Positions 56,531 through 64,000 of a DNA stretch of 64,000 nt are shown in pieces. The first letter of the stretch is position 1. Each line of letters begins with the position of its first letter. Made by a program: the position numbers and the translations under genes. The stretch is from Phalacrocorax aristotelis (taxonomy: Eukaryota > Chordata > Aves > Suliformes > Phalacrocoracidae). Under the pieces are notes generated by a model that did no database searches, had not been told where the DNA came from, and saw only the letters and a program-made list of their open reading frames with translations. The stretch lies in the NCBI RefSeq assembly GCF_949628215.1, contig NC_134311.1, forward strand, positions 14,012,582-14,076,581. The letters run 5' to 3'.

Positions 56531-59106
56531 TCCAACGGCCCCTCGCCCACCTTTCGGGCACCAGGTAGCAGGATCAAGGCACTCCCTGGGCTTACCTGGC
56601 TTTTCTGTAATTAACTGAAGGCATTTCAGTAATTAACAGAAGAATGCAGGAGCCTAGAAAAAGACCGTTATTTACATATACCATGGCACTGAATTTTAAT
56701 GCATGATTACGGTTATTGGTTACCTCATGAAAATAACTGCCTATTATTCCAGTAGCAAAAGCACTGCTTTAACTCCATTCTAAAATACAGAACTTGGAAT
56801 TCATTCGTTGCTGCAAAGTTTAAGGTAAATATCTGTGAGTTTAATGTGCTCACAGGAGGAAACTTGAGTAGTGGAGTAACGAGTTGTTGCAAACCTGCAG
56901 GATAATCTTACTCTATTCAGAACCACCACTTTCAGGCAGGGTTCTTGTTTTGCTGCAAAAGCTCTCTTTGGGGATTTCTTGTAATGAACAACCGCTACAG
57001 ATCTGTGAACAGTTAACTGGCAATCACATTTTAAAAGTGGGCCAGAATGCTTTGTATTCCATTGAGTGAGTGTGCCAGTTGCTCTGACCAAAAGAAAGGT
57101 AGTTTTTCATTAAATGTTGTGTATATTCCACTTGTCAGGTATCTTTAAATTTACTGTTTGTTTCCTTTCCAAGCATACAATTTATTTTTAAAGGTGGCCA
57201 GAAAGATACAAGAAGGACTCTAGTTCATATCCAGCAGCTCTTGGCATTACAGATAGCAGCAGAGAGATTTTGAAATATTGGTTAATGTAGTAGGGCAGTG
57301 CCTGGTCAAGATACTGGGCTGGCTGAGTTCATACACACCAATGCAACTTTGAAAAAGTTTATTTTTGGTTTATGAAATAGCACAAGTCTGGGCTAGAAGA
57401 TGTTGTAATGTAGGGATTTCTTGGAGATTAAAACTTCCTGAAGCTAGAGCTTTTCCTTTTCACTTGCTTTTCAAAATAGGACAACAGGCTATTTTGTTTG
57501 CGCACAAAAAACTCTTGACTGGTCACTAAAAGAAAGCATCAAGAAGTCACACTTTTAACACCCAGCAGAAATACTGGGTTTTTGGCTGGTACACGGATCC
57601 AGGAGAGGCTTTTATTGTTCACTCCAAAGAAGAAATCCAAAGCACTTGTAATATGATTATCTTCACATGCAGGCAGAAAATGGGTTGTACATCTCATACT
57701 GAAAATGCATTGTTATATTTATAGATGTTAATTAAACACCTTTCACAGCTACTGTAGTAAAGATTATAAAACTACATTTACCTGCATAACAGTAACTTTC
57801 TTCTATCACTCTTACTTTGCTATGCCCTGAAATTGACAAACAATTCTGCAGTAATACCATACCAGGTGATGCCAAATGAAGCACAACATGGTCCCTACAT
57901 TCAGGAGTTTACAACAGCAACTAGTTCACATTGTTAAACCCAAATGATGATTTGTTTAAATACAAAAAAATAATATGCAGTTGTATGGATTAATGTCCAA
58001 GTACTTGAGAAGATGACATGGTGACAAAATGTTGCCATAGGATGGATTGCCCTTTGTGAGAACAAGGCAGCCGGGAATAAAGGACAAATACAAGAGTACA
58101 GGGGAACAGAGGGACAGATTTGTGAGCAGAACAAACTCACTAGTAGAAAAAACAGGATCAGAACTCTGGAACATTTAAAACTACCAAGATTTGAAGTCAG
58201 CTGTGAAAAGAAAAAAAATATTTTCATATGGCTATATATAATTTTTATGCATCTCCAAAACAGAATACTACACACAATGGTAGAAAATTACTGTAATTAC
58301 TCAATTAAAGGTAGAGAAGAAGAAACCCAATGACATCTACAGGGTGCACATATTTTAGGAGTAGTAGGGAATAAGCAATCTTTCAGGATGAAAGAACACA
58401 TCATAGCCATTTTATATGTTCTGGTAATTCCACAAGGTCTTTATCTATATTTAAACAGGGTTACGGTGCAGGTTCTACAACTGTACAAATGTCTCTATTT
58501 ATTTTGTTAGAGTGAAAACCTCATGTAGTTTTAAAAGCTTGCAAATGTTTGTTTTCCCATAATGCAAGCAAAAAGAAAATGCAGTTACACAAAAGTGTAC
58601 TTACATGTGCAGAAAGTTTGAGATCTTTTCAGATTAACAACAAAATACAAAAACAGTTAACAAATTAGTGTCAGATATTTTGATGTTATGTGATTGTTTT
58701 GCTTCCACTTAAAATAATTGTGAGCAGCACTGATCCATCTCATGTTACCAAGAACTCCCATTTCATAAGCATCACAGCAAGGATTAGCTCAATAAAGCTA
58801 GACCTAGTTTTAGCTAATTTATCTGCCCAGCAGTCATAACTTCACTGGATACAGAAGTAGTGTGCCAAGACTGGGTCTGACCTCTTGAATTACAGGAAAG
58901 TTACCAAGCATCCGTTTCTAAGGGGCATCACTCCACATGCAAGTAAGACAATAAATAAGGAAGAAACCATTTAAACAGGAGTAATATTTTCTGAAATAGG
59001 AGTGGGGAAAAACTTACCACTTCTGTATCCTTCAGTCTGTTGCATTTATCAGGAGCAATTTATAAATATAGGGGAGACAATATATTATTTAGCTTTTAAT
59101 TAAACC
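56531..59106. other. Intergenic, GTF2H2 to MARVELD2, left part
   Basis: AT-rich, with no recognised exon. Open frames around 57934-58275 are low-complexity hydrophobic translations of AT-rich DNA. Confidence 0.5.
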
Positions 59107-59724
59107 TGTCGTGGTTCAGCCTCAGCTGGCAACTGAACACCACGCAGCCGCTCGCTCACTCCCCCCCACCCCTGTGGGATGGGGAAGAGAATCAGACGAG
59201 CAAAAGAACTTGTGGGTTGAGATAAGCACAGTTTAATGATTACAATAAAATGATAATGATAAATGATTATGACAATAATGACAATAATGTTATTATAATA
59301 AAAGGGAAAAGGAAGGGAAAGGGAAAACAGGAAAAAAAAACACGGAAACACAAACGATACGACCGCTCACCACCCGCCGACCAACGCTGCCCGTCCCTGA
59401 GCCACGATTGCCTCCTCCTCCCCTGGCCAGCCCCTCCCAGGTAACATACTGGGCATGACGTTACATGATATGGAATATCCCTTTGGTCAGTTTGAATCCG
59501 CTCTCTTAGCTGTGCCCCCTCCCCTCCCGGCTTCTTGTGCACCCAGCAGAGCATGGGAGGCTAGAAGAGTCCTTGACTAGTATAAGCGCTACCCAGCAAC
59601 AGCCTAAACATCTGTGTGTTATCTCAACAGGTTTGTTTTTTTTTTTCCCATGCTAATTTCAAAGCACAGCACTATACCAGCTAGAGTGAAGAAAATTAAC
59701 TCTATCCCAGCTAAAACCATGACA
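59107..59724 (-). mobile_element. Solo LTR, avian ERVL-like family
   Basis: Plus-strand ends TGTCGTGGTTCAGCCTC and AAAACCATGACA. The complement begins TGTCATGGTTTTAGCTGGGA, a typical avian ERVL LTR start. The flanks AAACC and AAAAC are a 5-bp repeat with one mismatch. Contains (ATA/ATG)-rich simple sequence around 59245-59300. A solo fossil. Confidence 0.85.
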
Positions 59725-62700
59725 AAAACATACCTGGGAAAAAGCCAAGGTATTCTGAAGGAAAGCAATGAAAACTACTGAAGATGGGACAACAGGAATT
59801 CTTTAGTTTAAGAAGTCAATATTTGCTTCTAAGAACTGAAATAAAGTTGTAGTTTGCTCTATTCCCATTAGATCACATGCCATCTTTTCTTAAGAAGGAA
59901 AAAGTCCAATTTATAAAACAATGAAATGGAAAAATGGCTTCAAGCCAACAATTTTAATAGAAGAAAGAAATGAGACTTCTTTCAGAAAAGGGATTTTTTT
60001 TATTGTCAAGGCCAAGAATTTAAATGCTGCACAGGAACGCAGGATATACAATAATTTTGTAGATTATCATTGTCCAAATGCTTCAAATCCCTCCACAATT
60101 TTAAGGTTAATAAACTAAATACTGGATAGCTGCTTCTACAATTTCAAATCAATTAGGTATTTCATTGCCATGAGTATTTTTAGTTGATATGCTGGCATGA
60201 AAGCTAATCCACCCTACTATTCAATACAAACTTCTGGTAACATTTGTTAGGTGCTGCCTTATCTGCCCTGCGAAAACGTACAGATTAGTGAAATGTATGC
60301 AGATGTTGCCACAGTTATCTTGATCAAGGATGTCCAGCTGTTTATCAAGACAAAAACAAAAGAAGGCCCTTTTATTTATTTATTCAAGTCCAGTTTGAAA
60401 ACTATTATATTCCTGGAAACTGTAAGTCTCTTGGACATTTCCCTTTGTATATCTGGAGCCAGGTGGGCATTTTCCAAGAGGAAGACTGAAGGGTAAAAGT
60501 TTTTGTTATATACACTCAGGGTCTGACAACAGGCTGTAATTGAAAGTGGACGCTGCATGCCCATTAATGTAGGGCAATATTACTTGGTAAGATTCAAATA
60601 AATGTTAACTACCTTCTGCAAAAACCCAGTCACACAAGACCACATAGCAGGCTGTTTACACATACATGCAACAATGTAGAATCACAGAGCTGAGACTAGA
60701 AAGACTGCATAGAGAGACCAAGGTCATAATCATCTAATAACTTTAGTTATGTCTGAAGTACACCTTCTATTCTTGAAGGATAGAGAGAGACAACTTTCCC
60801 TGATAATTCTGATTGTAACTAATTCTCACTCCATTTCCTTATAATTTCGGTCTTGTATTTGACTGATTTCAACTCCCAGTCATTAATTTTTATTTCATTA
60901 ATCTCAATTTCTCTGAAAGATAAAAATGTTTCCTAGGCTAATATTTTTATCTGACATGTTCAGAGCACTATTGACAAGATCCTTTTCACTCCTCCATTAA
61001 TAGAATAGGGCAACACCAGCTCTAATTGCACCAGTTGTCTGCACTGAAAGTGCCTGATTAGCAGTGTTGAGGTCTGTAAGAGATCCAGAACCGAGCAAGT
61101 AATGGCTGCAACGTGCTGCCCTGCTGGACTTCCTAAGTCTCTAAGGTAAACACCTTCTCCTGGGGCTCCCTGCTTGGCACACCCCACTGCCACACACTGC
61201 ACTAATCCTATGTGAAACCCCAAAAGGTGGGAGGGGGAAGTATTCCTATGTATATTCTGTCCCCAGTTTTTGGAAAATCCTCTCGGGCACACCTGTGGCA
61301 CCTTGCTGGGAAAATGTGGAGCAATCCACACACAGCTGCCTCTGCTTGGTCTATTTCCCCATTCCAGCCACAGGCACGGTGTCCCCCTTTCCCAACCCAT
61401 TTGATGGAAACTTTGCAGGAAAGGAGAAGCTGATCGTTCTGCAGAGGCTATGTAGGCACTGTTTGTGCGGCCAGGAGCCTGCTTCTCTGAGACTGAAACT
61501 CAGACCACTGTCAATGGGAGCCTGGAGCTGGGTCTCAGTGTCCTATGGGAGGAAGGCCTATTAAGGGTGCAGACTGTTAATCCTCCAAAGAAAACATCAA
61601 TCAGCTTCTTTTTAGCTCTTTATAAGCATCAGTTGATCCTTAAATTTGGATTAATAATCTTCTCCTGGTACTGATACAATGCTCAGAACTTCCACTGAGA
61701 AAAAAAATTAGAAACCTAGGTATACAGTGAGAGGTCATTTAGATTGTAAGGATTAGGACAAGGACCTCTCTTACAAAGAGAAGTTTAACAAATATGCAGC
61801 ACAACACATAAAAAACACTTGGCCCAGCTCCTTTATAAGGCAGTGAGGTTTCCTCCTCCTTGAAAAGAACAGAAACCTGAACCAGAGAGAAAGGCAGCTT
61901 AAAAGAGAGGGAGAACAACGGATAGCACGGACTGTCATCTGACTTCAGACTGATTAAAACATTGAGACATCTCCCAGGTGGATGACACTGAGGGCTTTCA
62001 AATGAAGAGGTACCAAGTTTTCAAACTCTCTGTGTTCCCATGGCGTCTTGTGTTACTTACTTCACCAAAACTCTTGGAATTATGTGGCTGATAAAATTGG
62101 AATGCCAACATTACAAATATGAAAGTGGGTTTGTAGCCATCAGGATTGCAGTGAGAATGATAAGGGCTCAAAAATCAGAAGGGATGTAACTGACAGCAAG
62201 GTATATTAATGGATTGCCAGTACTGAAGAACAGAGGTAGTACTAACATTGCTGTTCTGAACTGGAAACAGCTTTCCTGATGTCTTGCCTGTAAATTAAGG
62301 CAAAAGTTGAAAACTCTGTTTTAAAGAAAAAAAAATCATCACTAATAAAAATTTGAAATAACCCTAATCAGACACCATTTTGTAACAAAATGCCTTTACA
62401 AGCAGTAGAATAACATGGCTACACTGGAGGTTTTTTTCCAAATTAAAAATATATTTCAGAACAGACAAATTGCAGCTATAGAAAACTGTACAAAGAAATT
62501 ATCGATGCTTCTAACAATTTCAGTAAGTAAAAAAGTAAACAAAGATGTGAAAAAGGATACAAAGAAAATTTACTGGCTTATGAAAACATTTGCACATACA
62601 AGCCTATCCCCAAGGTAAAAATACAAAAATATATATTGAATTTATGCAGCTGTGCTCTGGAAAGCATGTCTATTAAAACATTTTACCTGACTTTATAAAG

Positions 62701-63630
62701 GATACAAATAATTTATACTTTGAGAATTAATTTTGCTGTAGTTGCTCTCTGAATGCCAAGTTACGAAACAGCTGCTGCCTAGAGAAAAAGTCCTGTTACT
62801 TCCTGATGAGGAATGAAGTGTTTTGCCTTTACACCCATGGATTCCTACTAAGATGACCCAGGAAAGGTATGCAGAGCATACTGGCCTACAGCAACACTAA
62901 TGGAACACTAACATGAGTCTCATCCTGTACCTCTATTCCTTTGCATAAATTTGTTGCATCACCTCTGAAGAGGGAAATTAAAAAGAAAACCCAAACCAAG
63001 TAACAAAACCCCAACACAACCCACCCCTCTCCCCACACGTACTATGGTTGCTTAAATAGGAAGTTATTTTGCATCTCTTATTGGGAGAAATTCCAGATAA
63101 TTTCTGACACACAGTGGAGCATTTGGAAATACAATACAAAAAGTCTTACTAAACTGACTTTTGACTTGCTGAAATTGTTCAATATGTCTAAGCACTCCAC
63201 CAAACCCCAGTCAGGAAGAACAGCTCAACACTTTCTGATATCATTAAGATGTCACCTATAAATAAAATCTGAAATCTTAACAGCATTTCTGTGTAAACTT
63301 TTGACAAGGTATTTAGAACTGCTTTCCCTGGTTGGCTTTGCAAGTTTGCAAATACGGTATTTTCAAACAAAGTATTGACTTTTAAGAGGCCAGGCTGCAT
63401 GCTATCTAATTAAAACAGAATGTTTAGTTAGTTTCTAAACTTTGATAACTTCATTACATTGATTTAAAACTGGATCTGCATACAAAACCTATCAGTAATG
63501 TACATCTAAAAAAGTGACAAAGTGATTAAGCAATCCCCATAGGTGTACTGTTCTGAAAGTAAATAAATAGCTTAAAATATGCATATCAATTTAAAAAACA
63601 GAAAATAGTATCCACAAATTGAAGGCATAG
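59725..63630 (-). other. Probable MARVELD2 3' UTR and intergenic DNA
   Basis: The part next to the stop codon must be MARVELD2 3' untranslated sequence, but I cannot place its end. A GC-richer stretch at about 60960-61560 is open in several frames, with no family resemblance. Confidence 0.5.
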
Positions 63631-63747
63631 CTAAGTTTCTACATTCCAACTCATAACTTTATCATAGTCCTGAATTCGTTGTTTTATGTGTGAAAGCTTA
63701 TTCTTAAGGTATTCACAACGGTCCTTTTTCTCCAGAAATGCAGGATC
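63631..63747 (-). CDS. MARVELD2: MARVELD2 (tricellulin), last coding exon
   Basis: Tricellulin is a four-pass MARVEL protein of tricellular tight junctions whose cytoplasmic tail is an occludin/ELL coiled-coil domain. This exon has acceptor TTTGGCAG and encodes 38 residues plus TAG, reading [18 protein letters not shown] then [20 protein letters not shown]. From memory, human MARVELD2 ends with [20 protein letters not shown] and then RIQEYDKVMNWD. Occludin ends KLSHIKKMVGDYDRQ, so tricellulin is the better match. The upstream exons lie beyond the right edge. The gene is transcribed toward GTF2H2, as in the human order read in the direction of transcription. Confidence 0.87.
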   Translation of the reverse strand, partial: DPAFLEKKDRCEYLKNKLSHIKQRIQDYDKVMSWNVET

Positions 63748-64000
63748 CTGCCAAAGATATGACAAAGCTTTACATTAATACATTACACTTTCAAACTCCT
63801 CCAAGAATAGTGTATTATGAGTTACATTGTTCATTAAGGACAGTCTATAAATATTCTCCAAAATGAAACTCTTTTTCCCTGGCCACAATTTCTGATTTCC
63901 TGCTTCTCCTTCCTTCATGAAGGGCTGCAAAAAGAAGATCTGCCTCTGTATGCTGTAGTTACTTAGTAAACAGAGCAGTTTTTGAACAGAAATCTGCAGA

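Noticed and set aside
57934-58275. Hydrophobic 113-codon frame resembling a membrane protein
   Set aside because: AT-rich Phe/Ile/Leu translation with no family signature, and not like the occludin that could be expected here.
60960-61564. Overlapping frames of 146 and 89 codons on opposite strands
   Set aside because: No domain, no splice context and no recognised repeat. I leave it as unexplained open sequence near the MARVELD2 3' UTR.

Overview
The window is vertebrate nuclear DNA, and almost certainly from a bird. It has compact introns, CR1 LINEs and avian-type ERVL retrovirus-like elements with many solo LTRs, and its gene order matches the SMN region (human 5q13; on the Z chromosome in birds, from general knowledge). 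No species can be assigned from the sequence.

Layout. At the left edge lie the first three coding exons of BDP1 (minus strand, 16-8420; the gene continues off the left edge). Its CpG-rich promoter faces that of SERF1 (plus strand, 10599-22295), with an old CR1 between them. SERF1 has a 7-nt first coding exon, then an 11-kb intron holding a nearly whole ERVL element (12251-18739). SMN1 follows (plus strand, 23557-27659 coding, eight coding exons, 265 aa, last exon and poly(A) signal near 28963). Next is the decayed remnant of NAIP on the minus strand (about 29911-33658), exactly where NAIP sits in mammals. It keeps the N-terminus, a BIR1-like piece and several leucine-rich-repeat exons with splice sites, but has stops, frame breaks and no NACHT domain. 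GTF2H2 (minus strand, 37845-55962) is complete in 15 coding exons (395 aa). A second ERVL element (40734-47222) lies in its intron 12. At the right edge is the terminal coding exon of MARVELD2 (minus strand, 63631-63747).

Functions. BDP1 is a TFIIIB subunit for RNA polymerase III, SMN builds snRNPs, GTF2H2 (p44) is a TFIIH subunit and MARVELD2 (tricellulin) seals tricellular junctions. They share ancient linkage rather than a pathway. NAIP would have been an inflammasome sensor.

Repeats. Two same-strand ERVL copies about 28 kb apart, five solo LTRs of related ERVL families, one LTR of a different type, and several CR1 copies occupy much of the non-coding DNA. Two CR1 copies in opposite orientation (3-5 kb and 35-36.4 kb) also share about 95 bp of non-CR1 sequence past their 3' ends. 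The best candidates for something new are the NAIP relic, this shared CR1 flank, the CR1 piece inside an ERVL LTR, and the sense-strand ERVL lying 68 bp from a GTF2H2 splice donor.
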